A stretch of 21,378 nt of DNA from an uncultured Oscillospiraceae bacterium (GCA_910579595.1 CAJTVM010000048.1:1-21378); one strand, 5' to 3'; shown: positions 1-7,219, numbered from the stretch's first letter. Numbers and translations: made by a program. Notes: a model not told the origin generated them from the sequence alone.

Positions 1-65
1 CTCCTCTTTTCTTGACGACAGCTTGTCTGCGTTTACACAAAATTTTCTGTCGGGCCCCTCATCCC

Positions 66-120
66 GCAAGGGCGCACCTCTATACATGGTCTGCGACCAT
101 GTATAGAGGTGCGCCCTTGC
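66..120. repeat. Perfect 25-bp inverted repeat (hairpin) with 5-nt loop
   Basis: The arms at 66-90 and 96-120 are exact reverse complements, separated by ctgcg. Outside them, atcccgc (61-67) can also pair with gcgggat (127-133) across a small interruption. The repeat lies 44-98 nt past the stop of the minus-strand phosphorylase gene, so it could end that transcript, but no clear U-run follows on either strand. It could instead be the end of a mobile element or a REP-like palindrome. The structure is directly visible; its role is inference. Confidence 0.85.
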
Positions 121-163
121 TTTGCGGCGGGATTCTCAACTCCCCAATAAACTGGAGCGAGAA

Positions 164-901
164 CTACTTATCTCTTGCCACTGTCAAAATCAAATTAGGT
201 AATATGTTGTTTCTGCCTTCATCATATCTCTTTTGTTGTTCTTCTGTTCTTCCTACAAGTGCAGCACCAGTTGCCGAATTATCTGATACGACAAGCAATG
301 CAATACCTGGAATTTCCAGAAAATCTGCCATAAGATAAAACGAACTGGTTTCCATCTCTATTAAATCAGTATCAAACTTCTTAATTTCATCCAAATGATA
401 GTATTCCAGAGCAATGGATGCCGTGCAAAAAACAGAGGCTTTTCTGACCACATAGCCATGTTCCTTTCCAATGGAAATGACATGGTCAACATATTTCATA
501 TCAGGAGTCACTTTTTCAAATGGTACATAGTCTTTGATTGATTCTTTCAAGTATGTATTTGCATACCCTCCAGAGATAGAATACTCAGGGGTACATATAT
601 CGCCAAGATTAAAACTATCTTTCAATGCGCCTACCGCTCCAATAAAAACCATTTTCTTAAAGTTCAGTTCTGCACAAACGGCAATATAGTCAATACAATT
701 GGAATCGGATGAGCCAATTTTTATCCACGCTATCTTCATACCATCTTTTTCAACAAGATAGCCAGCAATATATGCACCTTCCTGGAGTGTTGTTACCTTA
801 CAGTATTGATCCATTTTCAGCTTATAGGGTGTATAACTCGGAGCGACTACCAAAGCATCATATTCTGTCTCCTTACTAAGCCCAAAAGTAAAGAATGCCA
901 T
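164..901 (-). CDS. Nucleoside phosphorylase-family protein (PNP/UDP phosphorylase superfamily), 5' end probably disrupted
   Basis: The 245-residue product resembles the phosphorylase superfamily (PNP_UDP_1), which cleaves the N-glycosidic bond of nucleosides with phosphate in the cytoplasm. FIGAVGALKD (about residue 88) matches the phosphate-site glycine strand, and LIEMETSSFY (about residue 181) matches the family's E-M-E ribose-binding segment. SDNSATGA (about 207) sits where an Asp-containing purine-site loop is expected. The ORF ends in TAG. No ribosome site precedes the ATG at 901. A good promoter (994-1023) and an AGGAG site instead point to an ATG at 958, which is in frame but separated from 901 by a TAA at 926-928. 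The intervening codons read IHHYNSSD, which looks like genuine protein. The gene is therefore probably a nonsense mutant, or is translated inefficiently from 901. Its base composition is more AT-rich than the operon further right, which fits a transferred origin. Confidence 0.8.
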   Translation of the reverse strand: MAFFTFGLSKETEYDALVVAPSYTPYKLKMDQYCKVTTLQEGAYIAGYLVEKDGMKIAWIKIGSSDSNCIDYIAVCAELNFKKMVFIGAVGALKDSFNLGDICTPEYSISGGYANTYLKESIKDYVPFEKVTPDMKYVDHVISIGKEHGYVVRKASVFCTASIALEYYHLDEIKKFDTDLIEMETSSFYLMADFLEIPGIALLVVSDNSATGAALVGRTEEQQKRYDEGRNNILPNLILTVARDK

Positions 902-993
902 ATCCGAAGAATTATAGTGGTGGATTTAATCCAGTATTCTTTTCATTTTCTCTTTCATGATGACTTCTCCTCTCTATGCCTGTGGATTGACAA

Positions 994-1023
994 AGTATAG
1001 CATAATTGACATAGACAAGTCAA
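994..1023 (-). promoter_or_regulatory. Promoter of the nucleoside phosphorylase-family gene
   Basis: Read on the minus strand, TTGACT (1018-1023) and TATACT (994-999) are 18 nt apart. Transcription would start near 987 and reach the ribosome site gaggagaag just before an ATG at 958. The -35 box is part of a palindrome, TTGAC-N8-GTCAA (about 1005-1023), which could be an operator. The boxes are directly visible; the operator is inference. Confidence 0.6.
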
Positions 1024-1121
1024 TATTGGAAACTCTATTGTGTCAACTGACTTTGCCAACGCCAAACAGCAAAAAACAGTGGACGCTCCGGCAAAGCTGT
1101 GGTAGAATGAAGTGAAAGACG

Positions 1122-2096
1122 GTGAGGACGGTGGACGGGGAAATGACAATCGCTCAGGGATTGCACATCACGGACGACAGTGCGGGCTATGATGCCGCCT
1201 GCAAGCGTGTCCTGTCTGAAAAGGCAATCCTGGCGCGGATTATGAAGTCCTGCCTGGAAGAATACAAAGAGTGCGATGTCAACGACATTGCCGAAAAGTA
1301 CATAGAGGGCCAACCCCAGGTGTCCGCCGTCCCGGTGCTGCCGGATAAGGACAGCACAGTTATCAGCGGCATGGACACCGAGGACAAATCGGTGCGTGAG
1401 GGAACAGTCACCTATGACATTCGTTTCCGCGCTATCGTCCCCGGCTCCGAGGAACGGATTGCCCTCATTATCAACGTGGAAGCCCAGAATGATTTTTACC
1501 CCGGCTGTCCGCTGGTGAAGCGGGGCATATACTATTGCTGTCGGATGATTTCTTCCCAGTATGGCCGGGAGTTCACCGGCCCCCACTATGAGAAAATCAA
1601 GAAGGTCTACTCCATCTGGATTTGCATGAAACCGCCGCAGTATCGGGAGAATACCATCACCCGGTATCGGCTGGTGGAGGAACACCTGGTAGGCGAGGGC
1701 AAAGAACCCGTCAGGAATTATGATTTGCTGTCCATCATCATGCTGTGCCTTGGCGGGCCGGATGGGGCAAACTATGACGGCGTACTTCGGATGCTGGATG
1801 TGCTTCTCTCCAACGAAACCAGCGAAGCGGAGAAGCGGAAAATCTTACACGATGATTACGACATACAAATGACACAGACAATGGAAAGGGAGGTGTCGGT
1901 CATGTGCAATCTGAGCAAGGGCGTTATGGAATAAGGAATGGAAAAGGGAATAGCCAAAGGTATGACAGACGCTATTTTGGCCTCTATCAAAAATCTTATG
2001 GAAACAATGAGCCTCACTATTGAGCAAGCTATGGCGGCGTTGAAAGTCCCGGAGGGCGAACGTCAGAAATATATAGATTTGCTGGAACGGCAGTAA
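1122..2096 (+). pseudogene. Rpn/PD-(D/E)XK nuclease-family transposase-like gene, interrupted by in-frame TAA
   Basis: The first part (GTG at 1122 or, more family-like, ATG at 1143 reading MTIAQGLHITDD) runs 270 codons to a TAA at 1932-1934. It matches the Rpn family of recombination-promoting nucleases and 'PD-(D/E)XK nuclease family transposases' common in Clostridia. A YDIRF aspartate is followed by an NVEAQ strand, the D...E-x-Q catalytic arrangement, at about residues 99-135. After the TAA the same frame stays open for 53 more codons to a second TAA at 2094-2096. That segment reads GMEKGIAKGMTDAI and then IEQAMAALKVPEGERQKY, which is the usual Gly/Lys-rich linker and C-terminal helix of this family. 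A single base change, for example CAA to TAA, would explain the interruption. The nuclease domain could still be made as a truncated protein. The neighbouring tRNA fragment suggests it belongs to an integrated element. Confidence 0.8.
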
Positions 2097-2146
2097 TGTT
2101 CAAAACACTGTTACAGTATTGCAAAGGCAAGAAGTTTTGAACGCTG

Positions 2147-2164
2147 AACCGCCAAGCGGTTTTT
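2147..2164 (+). terminator. Putative rho-independent terminator after the Rpn-like gene
   Basis: The stem aaccgc/gcggtt (2147-2152 with 2156-2161) has loop caa and runs into a five-T stretch (2160-2164). It lies about 50 nt downstream of the final stop of the Rpn-like frame. The stem is short but the layout is typical. Confidence 0.5.
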
Positions 2165-2303
2165 CGCCCCCTTGCTAATTGCGGCCCTGAAAAATGGCCG
2201 TGATTAGCCAGAAACCGTGGCAAATCGTGGGCAATGAAATTAAAAAAGTGAGTGTTTGCAAGGGTTTGCGGGGGGGTGAGTAACCGCCGCCACCACACGG
2301 GGG

Positions 2304-2351
2304 CTTCTCCTAAGCGGTAGGCCAGAGGTTCGAATCCTCCCGCGGGTGCCA
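2304..2351 (+). other. 3' half of a tRNA-Arg(CCU)-like gene: probable attachment site of an integrated element
   Basis: From about 2304 the sequence reads as the anticodon loop ctcctaa, the 3' anticodon strand gcggt, and a T-arm with ttcgaat (2329-2335) and cctcc. It continues with a 3' acceptor strand cgcgggt (2341-2347), discriminator G and an encoded CCA (2349-2351). The matching 5' acceptor strand (acccgcg), a D-arm and a proper 5' anticodon strand are absent upstream. The segment is thus not a working tRNA. It is the piece left at the far end when an element integrates into the 3' part of a tRNA gene, the intact copy being expected at the element's other end, left of this window. The Arg(CCU) identity rests on the anticodon-loop match and is moderately sure. 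Confidence 0.65.
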
Positions 2352-2357
2352 TTAGTA

Positions 2358-2397
2358 GCACAAAATCTTCGGAAAACCCGAAGATTTTGTGCTTTTT
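2358..2397 (+). terminator. Strong rho-independent terminator just after the tRNA 3' end
   Basis: A perfect 15-bp stem (2358-2372 with 2378-2392) with loop aaaac is followed by TTTTT (2393-2397). It starts 6 nt after the CCA of the tRNA fragment, as expected for the native terminator of the original tRNA gene. It thereby marks the start of the resident chromosome. Confidence 0.85.
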
Positions 2398-2534
2398 CTA
2401 TAACCTTTTGAAAGGCGAGGGAAAGCGCTATATCTCTTACCTAAAAAGTGGGCGGTTTATCCTTTATTTTTTGCTAATCACTGTTATCTCCAAACTCAAA
2501 TCGAACTATATACCGTTTCCCCCCTGAAAGGTTG

Positions 2535-2744
2535 TTAAATCCGCCATGGACATATTATTTGTTGATATAATATATTTGCTATTAAGTCAAGCGATTTTGA
2601 GAACAGGACCGTAACCATCAAACCCTTGATTTGCTCCTGCTTTTTGACGATCGCTTGTCCCCTTTTACATAACTTTTTCTGGATTCCCAATTCTTTTATA
2701 CCCTTGCCCTGAGCAGCTTCCAATCCCGATTCAAAAAAGTACAT
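2535..2744 (-). CDS. Doubtful small ORF, 69 residues, of unknown function
   Basis: This is the only sizeable ORF between the tRNA fragment (2351) and the LysR gene (2964). It is AT-rich, Lys/Ile-rich and matches no family I recognise. One point argues that it may be or have been coding: a stretch at the window's left edge (about 1-50) resembles 2635-2684, and on the minus strand both translate to a similar peptide, (Q)K-x-LCKR-x-QA-(I/V)-VKK, with many differences at third codon positions. No convincing promoter or ribosome site was found. It may be a remnant of a repeated element. The rest of 2398-2963 shows nothing I can name. Confidence 0.2.
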   Translation of the reverse strand: MYFFESGLEAAQGKGIKELGIQKKLCKRGQAIVKKQEQIKGLMVTVLFSKSLDLIANILYQQIICPWRI

Positions 2745-2963
2745 TATCCAGCCTGTCCCACAGCGCGGAAAATGGATTCAGTGCGTCGATTCCCATAAGC
2801 GGCAAAAAGCAAGGTACAGCAAGAGGAGAACGGCGGCTGCAATATGCGGCCACCGTTCAATGTTTACCCAGAATTTGAGCAAAAGCGTGATGTCAGATTT
2901 CTCGGGAAACGGCTTCGGCCCGCAAGTTTTTCAGGACCGGCGCCGCAAGGGCAAGGACGTCGG

Positions 2964-3897
2964 TTACAAAGGAGGCCGCCGCTCTGCCTCCTGGCGGAAA
3001 CGCTCGATACATACGTCCACACAGCGGATAAAGGGCTGAAGCGCCGGGTTGGTGCTGTCCTTTTTCCAAATCAGGGCAGCGCCGTCTTCGTTTTCTTCCT
3101 GGCTGCCGTCCTCCAAATCCAGCGGCACGAAGCGCAGATCATGCTTGCATGCATCCTTGTGGAGCTGAAAGTGGATGCTGATGCCCATATTGGCAGAGAT
3201 CAGCATAAACAGGGTGGACAGGCAGTTGGTTTCCTTGACGATGCGGGGATAGAAATTTCCCTTGGCGCAGATCTGCTGGATGCGGTTAATGGCACGGCTG
3301 GAATTGCGGTAGATGGACAGGAAGTTTTCATCCTTCAGCTCGCTGATCTTCACCGTCTCCCGGTTGGCCAGCCTATGCCCTGGGGGCACCACCAACATCA
3401 GCGGGGAGGGGTAATAGACCTTGTACTGAAAGCCCTTCTCCGGGATAGTATAGGAGGTGGCTACGCCGAAATCCACACCGCCGCTGCTGATAGCACCCAA
3501 AAGCTCCTCCGGATTATACCTGCGCACCGACAGATCACACAGCGGATGACACGCTGAGAATTCGTTGATGATCTGCGGCAGGTAGCGGTTTTCCTCCAGA
3601 TCGCCAATACCGATGGTCAGGCTGCCGGACAGGGTAAGGCTGTCCTGGGGACTAAACGCAGTCAGCGTATCGCACTGGGCGGATAAAGTCCCGGCAGGTG
3701 GACAGAAACCGTTCCCCGGCCCGGGTGAGGTTGACGCTCCGCGTGCTCCGGATAAATAGGCGCACATTCAGCTCGTGCTCCAACTTGGAGATGATCCGGC
3801 TCAGTCCGGGCTGAGACATATAGAGTCGATTGGCCGCGGTGGTAAAATTCAAACACTCCGCCACAGCAATAAAACAGCGGATCTCCTGCATGAACAT
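2964..3897 (-). pseudogene. LysR-type transcriptional regulator, split by a one-base frameshift
   Basis: The N-terminal part (from 3897) is a classic LysR helix-turn-helix. It begins MFMQEIRCFIAVAE and continues through NFTTAANRLYMSQPGLSR and LEHELNVRLFIR. The C-terminal part, in another frame down to the TAA at 2964-2966, is a LysR effector domain: SLTIGIGD, then VDFGVATSY, then PLMLVVPPGHRLA. The frames join at 3677-3679, where the plus strand reads GGG. Removing one base restores DFIRQCDTLTAF across the joint. The start at 3897 is supported by aaaggagg nine bases upstream and a near-consensus promoter. It is divergent from the TRAP/oxidoreductase operon, the usual position of a LysR activator of that operon. 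The frameshift is either a true mutation, leaving only the DNA-binding domain, or a homopolymer sequencing error. Confidence 0.85.
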
Positions 3898-3936
3898 ATA
3901 TACGGCCCTCCTTTCGGGCTGTATCGTAATAAAAAC

Positions 3937-3965
3937 ATTGTAAACGGTATGTCTGTTTTTGTCAA
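3937..3965 (-). promoter_or_regulatory. Promoter of the LysR-type regulator gene
   Basis: On the minus strand, TTGACA (3960-3965) and TACAAT (3937-3942) are 17 nt apart, close to the sigma-A consensus. The start would be near 3930, giving a leader of about 33 nt to the ATG at 3897. It lies in the intergenic region shared with the divergent operon, so LysR autoregulation is plausible. Confidence 0.7.
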
Positions 3966-4094
3966 ACCAAACAATTTCCCAGTGCAAATGCCGAATAATT
4001 GCATCAAAGGCCCAAACGACGCACTGCTTAGTGAGCGGATTTGTGGATTAATTACACATAGTCATAAATTCGGATCCATCATTTCAGATTGATA

Positions 4095-4124
4095 TTTCTC
4101 AAACAAGGGTCAAACTGCTATAAT
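4095..4124 (+). promoter_or_regulatory. Probable activator-dependent promoter of the 11-gene operon
   Basis: A perfect TATAAT lies at 4119-4124, but no good -35 box is found 16-18 nt upstream. TTGATA at 4089-4094 is 24 nt away, too far. A strong -10 with a poor -35 next to a divergent LysR gene fits a LysR-activated promoter. Transcription would start near 4131, downstream of the ATG at 4123. No clear T-N11-A operator was identified in 3966-4094. Confidence 0.5.
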
Positions 4125-4179
4125 GAAAGCCAAGGATATCGTTGTAAATTGTGCAAATCAACTGTGCGGGGTGATGGTT

Positions 4180-4890
4180 ATGTATTTGGGCTGGCGGGGA
4201 AAGATCGGGCTGATCATGCCTGGCAACGGGACAAACCCTGAGTGCGATTTCCACCGGTACGCGCCGGAAGGCGTGGCAGTCATGACGCAGCGGGTGCTGT
4301 TCGAGCGGGTGGACCCAGCAGGGCTGAGCGAGATGGGCAGCCGGGTGGATGTGGCAGCCAGACTGCTGGCCACCGGATCGCCTGATGTGATCATGTTTGG
4401 CTGTACCAGCGGAAGCCTGATCAAGGGCTTCGGCTACGATCAGGAGCTGATCCGGCGCATTGAGGACGCCACCGGCATCCGGGCGATGACCACGTCCTCC
4501 GCTGTGATTCAGGCGCTGAAAGCGCTGGGGGCCCGCCGGGTAGTGGTGTCCACACCGTACATCGACGAGGTCAACCGCATTGAGCAGAAATTCCTGGAGG
4601 ATAACGGCTTCGAGGTGCTGAAGATCAAAGGGTTGCAAAACCTGGATCCGAACCAGATGCCCCACACCCCATTATCTCAGATGTACCACCTGACCCGAGA
4701 GGTGCTCTCTCCTGGCGCGGACACGGTCTTTATCAGCTGCACCGGTTTGGGCGTGGCCCACGGGATCCGGATGATGGAACGGGATTTCGGCCTGCCCGTA
4801 GTCACAAGCAATCAGGCTTCGCTGTGGGGCGCGCTGCGCGCGGTTTCTGTCCGGGACGATGTGGGGCTGGGAAAGCTGTTTACACTTTGA
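4180..4890 (+). CDS. Asp/Glu racemase-superfamily enzyme (maleate isomerase / arylmalonate decarboxylase-like)
   Basis: The cytoplasmic, cofactor-free enzyme belongs to the AMDase/maleate cis-trans isomerase branch of the Asp/Glu racemase superfamily, which acts on small carboxylates through cysteine chemistry. RGKIGLIMPGNGTNPE opens the first Rossmann-like half, FHRYAPEGV follows, and the two catalytic loops are GCTSGS (Cys75) and SCTGLG (Cys187). Having both cysteines resembles racemases and maleate isomerase; AMDase keeps only the second. I therefore favour isomerase or racemase over decarboxylase. ATG 4180 is chosen because GGTGAT (4170-4175) precedes it and the family starts about ten residues before strand one. 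An in-frame ATG at 4123 overlaps the TATAAT box and lies upstream of the predicted transcript. It is the first gene of the operon. The substrate is unknown, probably a C4-C5 dicarboxylate or amino derivative. Confidence 0.8.
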   Translation: MYLGWRGKIGLIMPGNGTNPECDFHRYAPEGVAVMTQRVLFERVDPAGLSEMGSRVDVAARLLATGSPDVIMFGCTSGSLIKGFGYDQELIRRIEDATGIRAMTTSSAVIQALKALGARRVVVSTPYIDEVNRIEQKFLEDNGFEVLKIKGLQNLDPNQMPHTPLSQMYHLTREVLSPGADTVFISCTGLGVAHGIRMMERDFGLPVVTSNQASLWGALRAVSVRDDVGLGKLFTL

Positions 4891-4933
4891 GCCGCCGGGG
4901 CGGCAGAAAATCAACCAAAGGAAGTGGTGAAGA

Positions 4934-6016
4934 ATGACGCAGGTAGCTGTTCTGGGCGGAGGCGGCACAGGCTGTTATATTGCGGCGGAGCTGAAGCTGC
5001 GGGGATTCTCCGTCAGCCTTTATGAGGAGCAGGGATTCTGGAAGGAAAATATTCAGGGCATTATAGACAATGGCGGGGTGGAGATGACCGGTCTTGGCCT
5101 CAACGGCTTTGCAAAGCCGGACCTGATCACCGACGATCTGGCCCAGGCGCTGGAGGGAGCAGAGCTGCTCGTGGTGTCCATGGTAGCCTGGCGGCATGAA
5201 AAGCTGGCCCGCGATTTGAAGCCGCTGGTGACGGATGATACGGCGATCCTGCTCTCCGCGGGCAATTTTGGCTCTATCCGGCTCAAGCGGGCGTTTGGCC
5301 CTGACTGCCGGGCGGTGGTGGGTGAGACCAGCGGGAATATGTTCTCCTGCCGTATGCTGGAGCACGGGATGGCCATCGCCGCAGGACAATATAAGGCAAA
5401 GGCGGTGGCGGCCTTCCCGGCCATGGACAACGAACGACTGATCGAACGCGTGTCCAGGTTTTATCCCTGCACCCCAGCCAGGAATGTTTTTGAATGTGCC
5501 CTCAACGCCCCCAATGTGGTCATCCATCTGGCGGGTTCCCTGCTCAACACCTGCGGGGTAGAGCGTAATCCGAAATTCGCGCTGTACCGGGACGGCCTGT
5601 CCGCCGGGGTGATCAGCTGCCAAAAGTCTGTGGAGCAGGAGAAGAAGCAGGTTATGGACGCCATGGGCTACCGCATGGTCATCCACACCGATCATATGGA
5701 GCGGCTGGTCCAGTACGACAAATTTCCGGAGCTGGACTGCTTCCGCAGTCTGGCCGGTCCCAGCAGCATGAAGCACCGCTATATCGTGGAGGACGCCACC
5801 ATTGGGGACTCCATCCTGATGCAGTTGGCCCAGCGCCTGGGCATTGCCACCCCTACTGTCCACGCCTTGGTGCAGATCGCCGGGGCAGTCAACGGAGAAG
5901 ACTACTTTGACCAAGGATTGAAGCTGGAGGATTTGGGCATTACCGGATCTACTCCGCATGAGATCAACAGCTATCTGCAAAACGGCGATAGTCAAAACCA
6001 GACTGTACATTATTAA
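4934..6016 (+). CDS. Octopine/nopaline dehydrogenase-family NAD(P)-dependent enzyme
   Basis: The N-terminal Rossmann domain begins VAVLGGGGTGCYIAAELKLR with a glycine-rich dinucleotide loop at about residues 7-12. The C-terminal domain carries NAPNVVIHLAG, with His198 placed like the catalytic His of opine dehydrogenases, and KHRYIVEDATIGDSILMQLA (from about residue 278), the family's ED-rich segment, followed by a conserved TPTVHALV. Family members reversibly join an amino acid and a 2-oxo acid with NAD(P)H. The 360 residues are a normal length. A glycerol-3-phosphate or ketopantoate reductase is less likely because of the C-terminal motifs. It follows the isomerase gene by 43 nt and precedes dctP by 12 nt. 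In this setting it would most simply cleave an imported N-carboxyalkyl amino acid, but that substrate is inference. Confidence 0.8.
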   Translation: MTQVAVLGGGGTGCYIAAELKLRGFSVSLYEEQGFWKENIQGIIDNGGVEMTGLGLNGFAKPDLITDDLAQALEGAELLVVSMVAWRHEKLARDLKPLVTDDTAILLSAGNFGSIRLKRAFGPDCRAVVGETSGNMFSCRMLEHGMAIAAGQYKAKAVAAFPAMDNERLIERVSRFYPCTPARNVFECALNAPNVVIHLAGSLLNTCGVERNPKFALYRDGLSAGVISCQKSVEQEKKQVMDAMGYRMVIHTDHMERLVQYDKFPELDCFRSLAGPSSMKHRYIVEDATIGDSILMQLAQRLGIATPTVHALVQIAGAVNGEDYFDQGLKLEDLGITGSTPHEINSYLQNGDSQNQTVHY

Positions 6017-6028
6017 GGAGGAAGTAAG

Positions 6029-7102
6029 ATGAAAAATCACACAAAGCTCACCGCACTGCTCCTGTCCGCCGCTATGCTGCTGGCTCTGCTGGCCAGCTGC
6101 GGCGGAGATCGGGGCAGCACGCCCAGCGACCCCACCTCCGGTGCGCCCGGACACACGGATTCCGGCGCGGACATCGACCCCGTCAAGCTCCAGTGGGGCT
6201 ACGCGCCTCCCGCAAACAGTGAGGATGAGAAGTGGCATATGCAGGTTGGCGATCTGGTGAAGGAGTACACCGGCGGCGCCGTGTCCTATGAGTACTATCC
6301 CGGCGGCACCCTGGGCAATGAGAAGGTAACGCTGGAAGGTGTAGCCGCCGGCACGATCCACCAGGGTTCCATCTCCGCCAACGTGGTGGCCACCGTTCTG
6401 CCCGAATTCAATGCCCTGTGCCTGCCCTTCCTGTTTGACGATGTGGAGCACTTTTACCGTGTCATCTCCTCGGATGAGTATTACGACAAGATGAATGAGA
6501 TCGCCAACACCATCGGGATGCAGTACCTGGGCGAGGATTTCTATGCGCCCCGGACTCTGGGCACCAAGGCATCCGTCACCACCCCGGCCGATGCCAAGGG
6601 TCAGGTCCTGCGCGTCATGGACGGCACTATCTACACCGACATGATGGACCTGTGGGGCTTCGGCAGCTCCGTCATTGCCTATGGCGAGACCTACACCGCC
6701 ATCCAGCAGGGCGTTGTGGACGGTCTGGAAAACTCCAATGACGGAAACCTGTCCATGAAGTTCTACGAGGTCATCGACTACAGCACCCAAACCTATCATG
6801 TGTTCCACGGTCAACCCACCTTCATGAACCTGGAACTGTGGAACTCCCTGAACAGCGACACCCAGAACGCCATCCACCAGGCATGGAAGGAAGCCTGCGC
6901 AGTTGCCATTCAGGAACTGCCCGAGCTGTATGAGAAGCAGTTCGAGGAGATGAAGGAACACAACGTGGAAATGATCGAGCTTACTGACGCCCAGCGTCAG
7001 GAGTGGATCGATGCAAGCCAGCCCCTGTATGAGAAGTACCGCAGCGTCATCGGCGAGGAGTACTATGACTGGTTTGTCGAGCTGGTAGATGCAAAGCGTT
7101 AA
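6029..7102 (+). CDS. dctP: TRAP transporter substrate-binding lipoprotein (DctP family)
   Basis: This is the extracytoplasmic solute receptor of a TRAP importer. The first ~25 residues are a lipoprotein signal (KLTALLLSAAMLLALLASC) with lipobox LLASC, cysteine near residue 24, as expected for a Gram-positive receptor anchored to the membrane. A Ser/Thr/Pro/Gly linker follows, then the DctP fold. AKGQVLRVMDG contains Arg195, matching the conserved arginine that forms a salt bridge with the ligand carboxylate. YGETYTAIQQGVVDGLENS (from about residue 227) is a family signature. Aggagg stands just before the ATG. Carboxylate uptake is well supported, but the exact ligand is not. It is followed by a stable hairpin before dctQ. 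Confidence 0.93.
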   Translation: MKNHTKLTALLLSAAMLLALLASCGGDRGSTPSDPTSGAPGHTDSGADIDPVKLQWGYAPPANSEDEKWHMQVGDLVKEYTGGAVSYEYYPGGTLGNEKVTLEGVAAGTIHQGSISANVVATVLPEFNALCLPFLFDDVEHFYRVISSDEYYDKMNEIANTIGMQYLGEDFYAPRTLGTKASVTTPADAKGQVLRVMDGTIYTDMMDLWGFGSSVIAYGETYTAIQQGVVDGLENSNDGNLSMKFYEVIDYSTQTYHVFHGQPTFMNLELWNSLNSDTQNAIHQAWKEACAVAIQELPELYEKQFEEMKEHNVEMIELTDAQRQEWIDASQPLYEKYRSVIGEEYYDWFVELVDAKR

Positions 7103-7128
7103 CACGCTGCGATCCAGGATCCCAAAAC

Positions 7129-7162
7129 AGGGCGGGCGCCGCCAGAAGGCGGCATCCGCCCT
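7129..7162 (+). other. Stable intercistronic hairpin between dctP and dctQ
   Basis: agggcgg (7129-7135) pairs with ccgccct (7156-7162), and gccgcc (7138-7143) with ggcggc (7148-7153). A 2x2 internal loop separates the two helices and the apical loop is agaa. No U-run follows, so it is unlikely to be a full terminator. As in other importer operons, such a hairpin could stabilise the upstream receptor message so that DctP is made in excess over the permeases. That role is inference. Confidence 0.6.
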
Positions 7163-7219
7163 GCAAATTCCAACCGCCTGGGACGCTTCAGCAGCATCCC
7201 GAAAGGAGTGACGGCCTGA

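Noticed and set aside
2201..2280. Integrase arm-type binding repeats (gtggcaa/gtgggcaa and tttgc pairs) near the tRNA fragment
   Set aside because: The repeats are too short and irregular to support without an integrase in view.
2280..2351. A complete tRNA gene
   Set aside because: The 5' acceptor strand, D-arm and 5' anticodon strand that should pair with the visible 3' half are missing.
2844..3557. 237-codon plus-strand ORF across the LysR gene
   Set aside because: The minus strand carries LysR effector-domain motifs; this reading is its antisense shadow.
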